In this document: one piece after another, positions 1-7,849 of the stretch
How positions within the stretch are numbered: position 1 is the stretch's first letter
Layout of the letters: each line of letters opens with the position of its first letter
Assembly (NCBI GenBank): GCA_945862065.1
Contig: CAMAWT010000008.1
Coordinates: forward strand, 62,001 to 126,000
Reading direction: 5' to 3'
Source: Flavobacterium psychrophilum
GTDB lineage: Bacteria; Bacteroidota; Bacteroidia; Flavobacteriales; Flavobacteriaceae
Length of the DNA: 64,000 nt
The notes under the pieces: generated by a model
Told to the model about the DNA's origin: nothing
Seen by the model: only the letters and a program-made list of their open reading frames with translations
The model's database searches: none
Program-made: the position numbers and the translations under genes

Positions 1-1
1 T

Positions 2-385
2 TTGCATTTAAAAACTAAAACTATTTCTGAACAAAGCATGCAAGGCCAACACACCACTACTTTTGCAGAAATGTACGATTTGAGTTTCGGAGCCAAAATA
101 ATTGATACACCTGGAATCAAAGGATTTGGAATTGTTGACATGGAAAAAGAAGAAATTAGCGGCTATTTTCCTGAGTTTTTCAAACTAAAAGATCAATGTA
201 AGTTCAATAATTGCCTTCATAAAGAAGAACCTAAATGTGCCATAAAAGAGGCATTAGAAAAAGGAGAAATATCTTGGACACGCTATAATAGTTACCTCAA
301 AATCCTTGAAGGCGATGACGAACATTACCGCACTGATATTTATAATGATGACCGAATTGCAAGCGATGAAACCAGGAATAAGTAA
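2..385 (+). CDS. rsgA: Ribosome small subunit-dependent GTPase A, C-terminal part (cut by window edge)
   Basis: RsgA (YjeQ) is a circularly permuted GTPase that helps 30S subunit maturation in the cytoplasm. The visible 127 residues hold the HTTT switch region (fragment residues 17-20), the G3 motif DTPG (35-38) and the C-terminal zinc-binding pattern Cys66, Cys71, His73, Cys79, in the order typical of the family. The reading frame is open to the window edge, and the OB-fold plus the G4, G5 and G1 motifs must lie upstream. The TTG at base 2 is therefore not a real start. The family call is secure. Confidence 0.93.
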   Translation: MHLKTKTISEQSMQGQHTTTFAEMYDLSFGAKIIDTPGIKGFGIVDMEKEEISGYFPEFFKLKDQCKFNNCLHKEEPKCAIKEALEKGEISWTRYNSYLKILEGDDEHYRTDIYNDDRIASDETRNK

Positions 386-687
386 TTTATTTAATTTTAC
401 TTTATGACTTTAAAGCTTTGATTTTAAATTATTTAAAAGCCTAAATTATTTTCCAACTTGTTTTAATAATATTCCGCAACTAAATGAAAAATTTGCCACG
501 GATGTTACGGATTTAGCAGATTATCACGGATAAAATATGTGACTTGAGCAAAGCGAACAGACGAAATAAATCTGTGGCAAAAAAAATGCGAAAAGAATAG
601 TTTAAATTTTTATCCGACAATATTTTTTTACTTTAAGACTTTCAAACTTTAGACTTTTAGACTTTAATCTTTCAAACCTTATAAAAA
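386..687. repeat. Intergenic region with a long imperfect inverted repeat and a CTTT-rich simple repeat
   Basis: No gene is visible between rsgA and dtd. The stretch holds an inverted repeat of 12 bases matching at 11 (492-503 TTTGCCACGGAT against 570-581), separated by about 66 bases that contain further CACGGAT-like words. A second piece, 630-681, is a degenerate repeat of GACTTTcAAACTTT words. A shorter relative of the CACGGAT/CTGTGG material is seen near 11856-11915 between kmo and the acylase gene. No promoter box with the TAnnTTTG consensus was found for dtd. Confidence 0.5.
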
Positions 688-1140
688 ATGAAAACCGTCA
701 TTCAAAGAGTTTTATCAGCTTCTGTAACCATAGACAATGAAATCGTTGCGCATATTAATCAAGGTTTATTACTGCTTATTGGAATAGAAGATGCTGACAA
801 TCAAGACGATATTGATTGGCTGACCTCCAAAATTGTAAACCTTCGTATTTTTGCTGATGCAAATGATGTAATGAACCGATCCATTAAAGATGTGGAGGGC
901 GAAATCATTGTTGTGAGTCAATTTACACTTCATGCGGCTACCAAAAAAGGAAACCGACCAAGTTATATAAAAGCTTCCAAACCAGATATTGCGATTCCTT
1001 TGTATGAAAAATTCATCCATCAGTTGGAAAAAGAATTTGAGAAAAAAGTCCAAACAGGAAAATTTGGCGCTGATATGAAAGTTGCACTTATAAATGATGG
1101 CCCGGTAACGATAATTATTGATACTAAAAACAAAGAATAA
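688..1140 (+). CDS. dtd: D-aminoacyl-tRNA deacylase
   Basis: Dtd hydrolyses D-amino acids (and glycine mischarged on tRNA-Ala) from tRNA in the cytoplasm as chiral proofreading. The 150-residue length is normal. The start [16 protein letters not shown] matches the usual N-terminus. The SQFTLHA motif lies at 77-83, including Thr80 of the active site, and the second motif NDGPVT at 136-141 carries the cross-subunit Gly-cisPro pair (Gly138-Pro139). It stands alone after a 302-base gap and is followed 49 bases later by a gene with its own promoter-like box, so it is probably transcribed separately. Confidence 0.96.
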   Translation: MKTVIQRVLSASVTIDNEIVAHINQGLLLLIGIEDADNQDDIDWLTSKIVNLRIFADANDVMNRSIKDVEGEIIVVSQFTLHAATKKGNRPSYIKASKPDIAIPLYEKFIHQLEKEFEKKVQTGKFGADMKVALINDGPVTIIIDTKNKE

Positions 1141-1165
1141 ATTTTAATAGTTTCAAATATTTTGC

Positions 1166-1173
1166 TATTTTTG
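1166..1173 (+). promoter_or_regulatory. Bacteroidota -7 promoter box (TATTTTTG)
   Basis: TATTTTTG fits the phylum consensus TAnnTTTG and ends 16 bases before the ATG at 1190. No TTG was found at the expected -33 spacing. It probably drives the DUF3857 run. Confidence 0.45.
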
Positions 1174-1189
1174 GGAAAAATAATTCTCC

Positions 1190-3094
1190 ATGAAAAACAA
1201 ATTAAGTTGTGTTGTTTGGTTGTTATTAACAATCACAATGCAATCACAAAAACTGGAGTTTTCTTCTATTTTTATCCCCGCCGAATTAAAAGAAAACGCA
1301 AATAGTGTCGTTCGCTCTCAAGAAATTAATATCACAATTAATTCTGCCAAAGAGTATGTTATTACAACCAAAAAAGTAATAACGGTATTTAATGAAAATG
1401 GTATTCGTAATATTGACGCTTATGAATATTATGATTCTTCAAACAAAATAATTGAATTAGAGGCAATTGTTTTAAACTCTTTTGGAAATGAAATTAAAAA
1501 AATCAAAAGAAAAGAGTTTAAAGATCAAAGTGTTGCTGATGGTTTCTCCGTTTTTACAGACAATAGGGTTTTTAGTTTAGATTATACGCCAACTGAATAC
1601 CCTTTTACAATTGTTTATTCGAGTAAAATTCAGAGTTCAAACACTGCTTTTATTCCAGGTTGGTATCCAATTGACGATTTGTATGAAAGTGTTGAAAAAT
1701 CCTCTTATTCAATTACATATCCTTCAAATTTAGGATTTAAATTTAAAGAATTTAATTTTGAAAATCGCGGTATTACTAGAAAAGAAACAGCTAATTCCAT
1801 GACTTTTTTAGCTGAAAAAATTCCTTCTGAAAAACCTGAAGAGTATGCAATAAACTATTTAGCTAGGATGCCCTATGTAATTTTTGGTTTGGAAAAATTT
1901 TCATTAGAAGGTGTTGAAGGCAACGCTACAACTTGGAAAGATTTTGGAGCATGGATGTATACTAGTTTTTTAACAAATAATGAACAAATAGCTCCAGAAA
2001 CGCTATCTAAAATAAAAACACTTATTGGACCAGAAACAGATCCTATCAAAAAGGCAAAAATTGTTTACAAATTTATGCAGGATAAAACCCGTTATGTAAG
2101 TATTCAAATGGGAATTGGTGGATGGAAACCGATGCTTTCAACTGATGTAGACCGATTAGGATATGGCGATTGTAAAGCTTTATCAAATTACACCAGAGCT
2201 TTATTAAAAAGTGTTGGGGTTGATTCTTATTATACAATTATTTATGGAGGCGATGATAAACGAAGCTTTTATGAAGATTTTGTTTCGATGCAAGGAAATC
2301 ATGCAGTTTTGGCAATTCCAAATCAAAAGAGTTATTATTTTTTAGAATGTACAAGTCAGAAAAAGCCATTTGGATATGAAGGTGATTTCACGGACGACCG
2401 ATTTGCTTTAGTAGTAAAACCTGAAGGAGGCGAATTGGTTAAAACAAATCAATTTGAAACGTTGAAAAGCACTCAAATTTCAAACGGAAGTTATGTTATT
2501 GATAATCAAGGTAATTTGTCTGGAAAAATTAAAATTGTATCAAAAGGAATTCAGTATGAGAATGTTTATTCATTGACGGACCGGCCAAAACAAGAGGTTG
2601 ATGATTATTACAAATCTCATTTTAAATGGATAAATAATTTGAAACTTATAAACTATAAATTTTCAGATGATAAAGATGCCGTTTCTTTTACAGAAGAGCT
2701 TGATATAGCCGCCACCAATTATATGAGTACGAGTGGCACAACCTTGATGCTCACTTTAAATGTTTTTAATCAAAACAACATCATTCCGCAACGGTATAGA
2801 AATAGAAAAACTAATTTTGAAATTGACAGAGGTTTTCTTGATATTGATGAAATTGAAGTTGCCATTTCTGAACAATTTAAAATTGATGCAAAACCAGAAA
2901 ATGTAACCATTGATAGTAAATATGGTAGTTATTCATTGGAATTGATTTTTAAACCAAATAACAAAATTTTGTTTAAACGAAAGTTAAGCATTACAAATGG
3001 TGTTTATGACAAATCTGAATATGAAGATTATAGAAAATTTAAAGAACAAATTGCAAAACATGATAATTCTAAAATAGTATTGTCTCAAAAATAG
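1190..3094 (+). CDS. Exported DUF3857/transglutaminase-like protein, catalytic residues retained
   Basis: This 634-residue protein starts with a short signal peptide (about residues 1-20). A DUF3857 beta-rich domain covers roughly 50-230, a transglutaminase-like domain roughly 270-400, and a beta-sandwich tail follows. In the transglutaminase core the cysteine is present in GYGDCKAL (Cys328) and the histidine in GNHAVLAI (His371). The third position is Glu386 (FLECTSQ) where family members usually have Asp. Proteins of this type are common and mostly uncharacterised in Bacteroidota, acting in the periplasm or at the cell surface. It is the first of three related genes; the next follows after a 31-base gap from a better start codon. 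Biological substrate unknown. Confidence 0.85.
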   Translation: MKNKLSCVVWLLLTITMQSQKLEFSSIFIPAELKENANSVVRSQEINITINSAKEYVITTKKVITVFNENGIRNIDAYEYYDSSNKIIELEAIVLNSFGNEIKKIKRKEFKDQSVADGFSVFTDNRVFSLDYTPTEYPFTIVYSSKIQSSNTAFIPGWYPIDDLYESVEKSSYSITYPSNLGFKFKEFNFENRGITRKETANSMTFLAEKIPSEKPEEYAINYLARMPYVIFGLEKFSLEGVEGNATTWKDFGAWMYTSFLTNNEQIAPETLSKIKTLIGPETDPIKKAKIVYKFMQDKTRYVSIQMGIGGWKPMLSTDVDRLGYGDCKALSNYTRALLKSVGVDSYYTIIYGGDDKRSFYEDFVSMQGNHAVLAIPNQKSYYFLECTSQKKPFGYEGDFTDDRFALVVKPEGGELVKTNQFETLKSTQISNGSYVIDNQGNLSGKIKIVSKGIQYENVYSLTDRPKQEVDDYYKSHFKWINNLKLINYKFSDDKDAVSFTEELDIAATNYMSTSGTTLMLTLNVFNQNNIIPQRYRNRKTNFEIDRGFLDIDEIEVAISEQFKIDAKPENVTIDSKYGSYSLELIFKPNNKILFKRKLSITNGVYDKSEYEDYRKFKEQIAKHDNSKIVLSQK

Positions 3095-3125
3095 TAACTT
3101 ATAAATGAATCTAAACACAACCCAA

Positions 3126-5132
3126 ATGAAAAAATTAACTGTATTATTTGCCATTATTATTACTTCATATAACGCCTTTTCTCAAAGCAACGATTTAGGA
3201 AAAGTTAGTATAGAAGAACTCAATGAAAAAAGCCACAAAACAGATTCATCTGCTGTAGCGAGCATCCTTTTTCAAAAAGGAAAATCATATTTTGTTTACA
3301 GCGAAAACGAAGGATTTATTTCTATTACAGAAGTTGAAACACGAATAAAAATCTATAAAAAAGAGGGTTACGATTGGGCAAACAAATCAATTGGTATTTA
3401 TACGCCTGGGCAAGATAACGAACGTGTAGAATTTTCAAAAGCAGTAAGTTATAATTTAGTTGATGGAAAAATTGTAAAAACCAAATTACAAAAAGAAGGT
3501 GAGTTTAAAGAGAAAGTAGATAAATATTATTCTCGAGCTAAAATAACAATGCCTGCTGTAAAAGAAGGAACAATAATAGAATTTGCTTACAAAATAACAT
3601 CTCCCTATTTGTCTTTCCCTGATTGGAATTTTCAGTATTCAATTCCAGTAAATTATTCAGAATTTACAACCACTATTCCTGAATATTATATTTTTAAAAC
3701 CTTTTCAAAAGGGTTTATGATTCCGACAACGCAAAAAACATTTTCTTTTAAAAATGTTAATACATCATCAAGTCAGTTAGTTAGACAAGGAAGAGCCATT
3801 ATTCCTCAACGTTCTGATAATTCCTTTAGTTATAAAGAGGAAGTAGTAACGTATAAGCTTAAAGATATTCCCGCATTAAATGATGAATCATTTGTAAATA
3901 ATATTGACAATTATAGAGCAAGTATTCAACACGAATTGTCAGGCCAGCAAATGCCAAATTCTCTTTATAAATCATACGCTAGCACTTGGGAAGATGTTTC
4001 AAAGAAAATATATGAATCAGATGAATTTGGAGGTCAATTAAAAAAATCAAATTATTTCGAAAAAGATATTGATCATTTGATATCTGGCATTTCAACAAAT
4101 GAAGAAAAAATAACTGCCATTTTTAATTTTGTTAAAAACAAAATGAGTTGGAATGATTACCGAGGACTTTATTGCGAATTAGGAGTTAAAAAAGCTTATG
4201 AAACCAATACGGGTAATGTAGCTGATATCAATTTAATGTTAGTTAGTATGTTAATATATGCAGGATTGGACGCAAATCCTGTTTTAATTAGTACTAGAGA
4301 TAACGGAATTGCATTATTTCCTTCTAGAAGTTCATTTAATTATGTCGTTGCATCTGTAAACCTTAACGGTAAAAATATTTTGTTGGATGCAACCAGTAAA
4401 AATACATCTATAAATGTGGTGCCAATTAGAGTTCTGAATTGGTTTGGACGACTCATTAAAAAAGAAGGCGAATCGGAAATGATTGATTTAGTTCCACAAG
4501 AAATTTCAAAAGACGCAATAACAATGTTGGCAACGATTCAGTCGGATGGTAAAATAACCGGTCAAATTAGAGAACAATATTTTGATTATAATGCCTATTT
4601 ATATAGATCTAATAATGGCGATTTATCAGAAGACGCTTATTTGGAAGATCTTGAGGGAAATTACAAAGGACTTGAAGTGTCTGATTTTAAAATAGACAAT
4701 AAATTAGAAAATGATAAACCTGTTATAGAAACCTATAAATTTCAACATTCTGGCGCAATTGACATAATTGGAGATAAGATGTATTTTTCTCCTATGTTTT
4801 TCTTTGCAATGAAAGAAAATCCGTTCAAACAAGAGAAAAGAGAATATCCAATTGATTTTGTGTTTCCAAACCAAGACAAATATGCTATAACTATTACAAT
4901 ACCAGATGGTTATATAGTAGAATATTTGCCAGAATCGGTTGCAATGCCTTTTGGAGATAATCTAATGAATTTTAAGTTGCTTACATCAAAAACAGAAAAG
5001 CAAATACAAATTTCTTTGAATTTGGATTTTAATTCAGCTATTATTTCAGCTGAATATTATAATGATTTGAAACTTTATTTTGCTGAAATTGTGAAGCGTG
5101 AAACTGAAAAAATAATTTTGAAAAAAATATAA
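3126..5132 (+). CDS. Exported DUF3857 protein with degenerate transglutaminase fold
   Basis: A 668-residue paralog. I place the start at the ATG at 3126 because MKKLTVLFAIIITSYNAFSQ is a clean signal peptide, whereas the upstream ATG at 3105 adds seven polar residues. The architecture matches its neighbours: DUF3857, transglutaminase-like core, C-terminal beta domain. The core has lost two catalytic positions. Where the family has GDC the sequence is GNV (Val365), and where it has His the sequence is FNYVV (Tyr406). Asp421 of LLDATSK remains. It is therefore probably not a transglutaminase or protease and may bind a partner or glycan. It ends 2 bases before the next gene. Confidence 0.83.
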   Translation: MKKLTVLFAIIITSYNAFSQSNDLGKVSIEELNEKSHKTDSSAVASILFQKGKSYFVYSENEGFISITEVETRIKIYKKEGYDWANKSIGIYTPGQDNERVEFSKAVSYNLVDGKIVKTKLQKEGEFKEKVDKYYSRAKITMPAVKEGTIIEFAYKITSPYLSFPDWNFQYSIPVNYSEFTTTIPEYYIFKTFSKGFMIPTTQKTFSFKNVNTSSSQLVRQGRAIIPQRSDNSFSYKEEVVTYKLKDIPALNDESFVNNIDNYRASIQHELSGQQMPNSLYKSYASTWEDVSKKIYESDEFGGQLKKSNYFEKDIDHLISGISTNEEKITAIFNFVKNKMSWNDYRGLYCELGVKKAYETNTGNVADINLMLVSMLIYAGLDANPVLISTRDNGIALFPSRSSFNYVVASVNLNGKNILLDATSKNTSINVVPIRVLNWFGRLIKKEGESEMIDLVPQEISKDAITMLATIQSDGKITGQIREQYFDYNAYLYRSNNGDLSEDAYLEDLEGNYKGLEVSDFKIDNKLENDKPVIETYKFQHSGAIDIIGDKMYFSPMFFFAMKENPFKQEKREYPIDFVFPNQDKYAITITIPDGYIVEYLPESVAMPFGDNLMNFKLLTSKTEKQIQISLNLDFNSAIISAEYYNDLKLYFAEIVKRETEKIILKKI

Positions 5133-5134
5133 AA

Positions 5135-7111
5135 ATGAAAAGATTTTTTTTAGGTTTAATTATATTATTTCAAGTTTCAGTAAGTTTTTCTCAAAAAACC
5201 GAATTAGGTAATGTAACTGTCAATGAGTTGAATGAAAGGCAATACGCTAATGACACAACTGCTGCAGCTTCATTTCTATTCAAGAAGGCAATAACTATCT
5301 TTGAATTTAAAGAGGAAAAAGGATTTACTTCTTTCACTGAATTCACTATAAAATTAAAAATTTATAAAAAGGAAGGATTAAAATGGGCCAACTTTGAGAT
5401 TCCTTATTATATTGGTTACAATAATATTGATGATGAAAGTATTGTAGTATCTAAAGCCTACACTTATAATTTAGAAAACAATAAAATTGAAAAAAACAAA
5501 CTAAAAAGTGAAGGTAAATATAGTAGAAAGATAAATGAATTTTGGGCAACCAAAGTCATTACTTTTCCGAATGTTAAAGTAGGATCTATAATAGAATTTA
5601 AATATGTTTTAAAAACAGAGAATCTATCAAATTTACCCGAGTTTCAATTTCAATATAATATTCCAGTTGCCTTTGCAGAATATCAAGCAAATATACCAGA
5701 ATTTTATATTTACAAAGGAATAATAAGTGGTTTTATTGATGTCCAGAAAAAAGAAGAAATAGAGAACACTTCTCAATCTTACAGCTCTGGTTATGGAAAA
5801 CACATGTCATTAAATTACAGACAAATCAAAACAAATTATTTTGCAGCTAATATTCCAAAACTTACAGCTGAAAAATTCGTCAATAATATCGATAATTATT
5901 ATGGTAAAATTGAACATGAATTACAAATAATTAGAATGCCCGAAGAGAAACCAAAACATATAGCAACCACATGGGAAGATGTTGCAAAATCAATTTACAA
6001 AGAAAAAGAGTTTGGAGATGAACTCCAGAAAAAAAAATATTTACTTGATGACCTAAGGAAGTTAATTGATAGTAACGACACTCAATTAGTAAAACTTAAT
6101 AAAGTATTTAATTTTATTAAAAAGCGAATGAGTTGGAATAGCAAATATGGATATTATGTTGCTAAAGGAGTCGAATCAGCGTACGCCGAAAAATCAGGAA
6201 ATGCAGCTGAAATTAACTTTATGTTGGTTTCAATGCTTAATTTAGCAGGTATTAAAACATCCCCAGTTTTAATTAGCACAAGAGACAACGGAATTGCGTT
6301 TTTCCCTAATAGATCCAAATTTAATTATGTAATTGCAATTGCATATATCGGCAATGATAAATTTTTATTAGATGCAACAAATAAATATGCAACTCCTAAT
6401 TTTTTACCTCTTAGAGATTTAAACTGGGTAGGAAGAACGATTGAAAGTGATGGGACTTGTGAAGAAATTGATTTGATGCCTAAAGCATTATCTAAACAAA
6501 TTGTTACATTAGCTTATAAAATTGATGAAAAAGGTATTGTTACAGGAAATGTTCGTAAAAACCTTTTAGATTATTATGCACTCGAATTTAGAGAGGATGA
6601 AAGCGAATTAAGTCAAGATATTTATATCGAAAATTTAGAGAAAAAAAATATTGAAATAAATGATTATTCTAGAATAAATGAAACAGAAGAGGGTTTACAT
6701 ATTATGGAAAATTATTCGTTTAGCGATAACAAATCTGTAGAGGTCATCAATAACAAATTTTATTTTTCACCATTTTTGTTTTTTTCAGAAAATGAAAATC
6801 CATTCAAACAAGAAATTAGAAAATACCCTGTAGATGTTGAGTATCCAAAAGAAAATAAGTATATAATAAGTATTGAAATTCCCAACGGATATCAAGTAGA
6901 GTCACTTCCGCAATCAATTAATCTTTCAATTGCTGAAAATATTTGTTCGTTTAAGTATTTAATATCAAATAATGAAAACAGTATCCAAACTTCTATATCA
7001 ATTAGTATTAATGATGCGATTATTTCAGCCGAACACTATGAAAAATTAAAAAAATTCTTTCAACAAATGATTGAAAAGCAAAATGAAAAAATAATTTTGA
7101 GAAAAATATAA
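5135..7111 (+). CDS. Exported DUF3857 protein with degenerate transglutaminase fold (paralog of the preceding gene)
   Basis: A 658-residue protein with signal peptide MKRFFLGLIILFQVSVSFSQ. It is clearly closest to the preceding gene: both carry LISTRDNGIA, the MSWN segment and a NPFKQE-R-YP segment near the C-terminus, so a local tandem duplication is likely. The transglutaminase core is degenerate in the same way: the Cys position is Ala357 (GNAAEINFMLVS), the His position is Tyr398 (FNYVIA), and Asp413 is kept. The shared loss suggests the pair diverged after inactivation. The next gene starts 1 base after its stop, pointing to one transcript. Confidence 0.83.
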   Translation: MKRFFLGLIILFQVSVSFSQKTELGNVTVNELNERQYANDTTAAASFLFKKAITIFEFKEEKGFTSFTEFTIKLKIYKKEGLKWANFEIPYYIGYNNIDDESIVVSKAYTYNLENNKIEKNKLKSEGKYSRKINEFWATKVITFPNVKVGSIIEFKYVLKTENLSNLPEFQFQYNIPVAFAEYQANIPEFYIYKGIISGFIDVQKKEEIENTSQSYSSGYGKHMSLNYRQIKTNYFAANIPKLTAEKFVNNIDNYYGKIEHELQIIRMPEEKPKHIATTWEDVAKSIYKEKEFGDELQKKKYLLDDLRKLIDSNDTQLVKLNKVFNFIKKRMSWNSKYGYYVAKGVESAYAEKSGNAAEINFMLVSMLNLAGIKTSPVLISTRDNGIAFFPNRSKFNYVIAIAYIGNDKFLLDATNKYATPNFLPLRDLNWVGRTIESDGTCEEIDLMPKALSKQIVTLAYKIDEKGIVTGNVRKNLLDYYALEFREDESELSQDIYIENLEKKNIEINDYSRINETEEGLHIMENYSFSDNKSVEVINNKFYFSPFLFFSENENPFKQEIRKYPVDVEYPKENKYIISIEIPNGYQVESLPQSINLSIAENICSFKYLISNNENSIQTSISISINDAIISAEHYEKLKKFFQQMIEKQNEKIILRKI

Positions 7112-7112
7112 T

Positions 7113-7439
7113 ATGAACCTAAAAAACGCCCAACTTGACGTAGATACCTGGATAAATGAACACGGTGTTCGTTATTTTAATGAATTAACAAACATGGCAC
7201 AACTTACAGAAGAAGTAGGAGAGGTGGCCCGAATCATTGCACGAAGGTACGGTGAGCAATCAGAAAAAGATTCTGATAAAAACAAAGATTTGGGTGAAGA
7301 ATTGGCTGATGTTGTTTTTGTTGTTTTATGTTTGGCAAATCAAACAGGCATAGATTTGCAAGCGGCTTTTGATAAAAAAATGGATTTGAAATCTATTCGT
7401 GATAAAGACAGACATCATAATAATGAGAAGCTTAAATAA
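7113..7439 (+). CDS. MazG-like nucleotide pyrophosphohydrolase
   Basis: A 108-residue all-alpha protein of the MazG/NTP-PPase superfamily, which hydrolyses (d)NTPs to monophosphates and PPi with Mg2+. The two metal-binding elements are visible: EEVGE at 33-37 and GEELADV at 61-67, giving the ExxE...ExxD pattern (Glu34, Glu37, Glu63, Asp66). It is a single-domain form, much shorter than E. coli MazG. It is packed 1 base behind the DUF3857 run, probably only by transcriptional convenience. The exact nucleotide substrate cannot be read from sequence. Confidence 0.88.
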   Translation: MNLKNAQLDVDTWINEHGVRYFNELTNMAQLTEEVGEVARIIARRYGEQSEKDSDKNKDLGEELADVVFVVLCLANQTGIDLQAAFDKKMDLKSIRDKDRHHNNEKLK

Positions 7440-7454
7440 TTGTGAATTGTGAAT
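7440..7454. repeat. Left arm of 15-bp inverted repeat flanking the four-helix-bundle gene
   Basis: TTGTGAATTGTGAAT is the exact reverse complement of 7862-7876. It consists of two copies of a 7-mer (TGTGAAT) and begins immediately after the stop codon of the MazG-like gene. Confidence 0.8.
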
Positions 7455-7486
7455 GGTAAATGCTATAAATAATTCAAAAGAAAAGA

Positions 7487-7849
7487 ATGAGTGAAAATAT
7501 AATTAAGTCTAAATCATTTAGTTTTGCATTACGAGTTGTTAAATTACACCAATTTTTGAATCAAGATAAGAAAGAATTCGTATTGAGTAAACAACTTTTA
7601 AGAAGCGGCACTTCAATTGGTGCTATGGTTCGAGAATCTGAACAAGCAGAAAGCCGACTAGATTTTGTACATAAATTAGCAATAGCTCAAAAAGAAGCTA
7701 ATGAATCTGATTATTGGTTAGAATTATTATATCAATCCGATTATTTAAATGTAATTCAATTTCAATCTTTGAAATCAGACATAATTGAGATTAATAAAAT
7801 TTTAGCTTCAATTATTATAACAACTAAACAAAAAATAGGAAAAAAATGA
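7487..7849 (+). CDS. Four-helix-bundle protein (S23 / 23S rRNA intervening-sequence family)
   Basis: A 120-residue helical protein. The central segment LLRSGTSIGAMVRESEQAES followed by FVHKLAIAQKEANESDYWLELL is the hallmark of the four-helix-bundle family (TIGR02436, S23/IVS-type), first noted inside 23S rRNA intervening sequences and scattered singly through Bacteroidota genomes. Its function is unknown; related bundles (Avd) are accessory proteins of diversity-generating retroelements, but no reverse transcriptase or template repeat is present here. The gene lies between perfect 15-bp inverted repeats, and its stop overlaps the aroA start as ATGA. This context suggests a small inserted cassette rather than a native operon member. 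Confidence 0.88.
   Translation: MSENIIKSKSFSFALRVVKLHQFLNQDKKEFVLSKQLLRSGTSIGAMVRESEQAESRLDFVHKLAIAQKEANESDYWLELLYQSDYLNVIQFQSLKSDIIEINKILASIIITTKQKIGKK

Noticed and set aside
7487..7849. Accessory protein (Avd) of a diversity-generating retroelement
   Set aside because: No reverse transcriptase, template repeat or variable target gene is present in the window.
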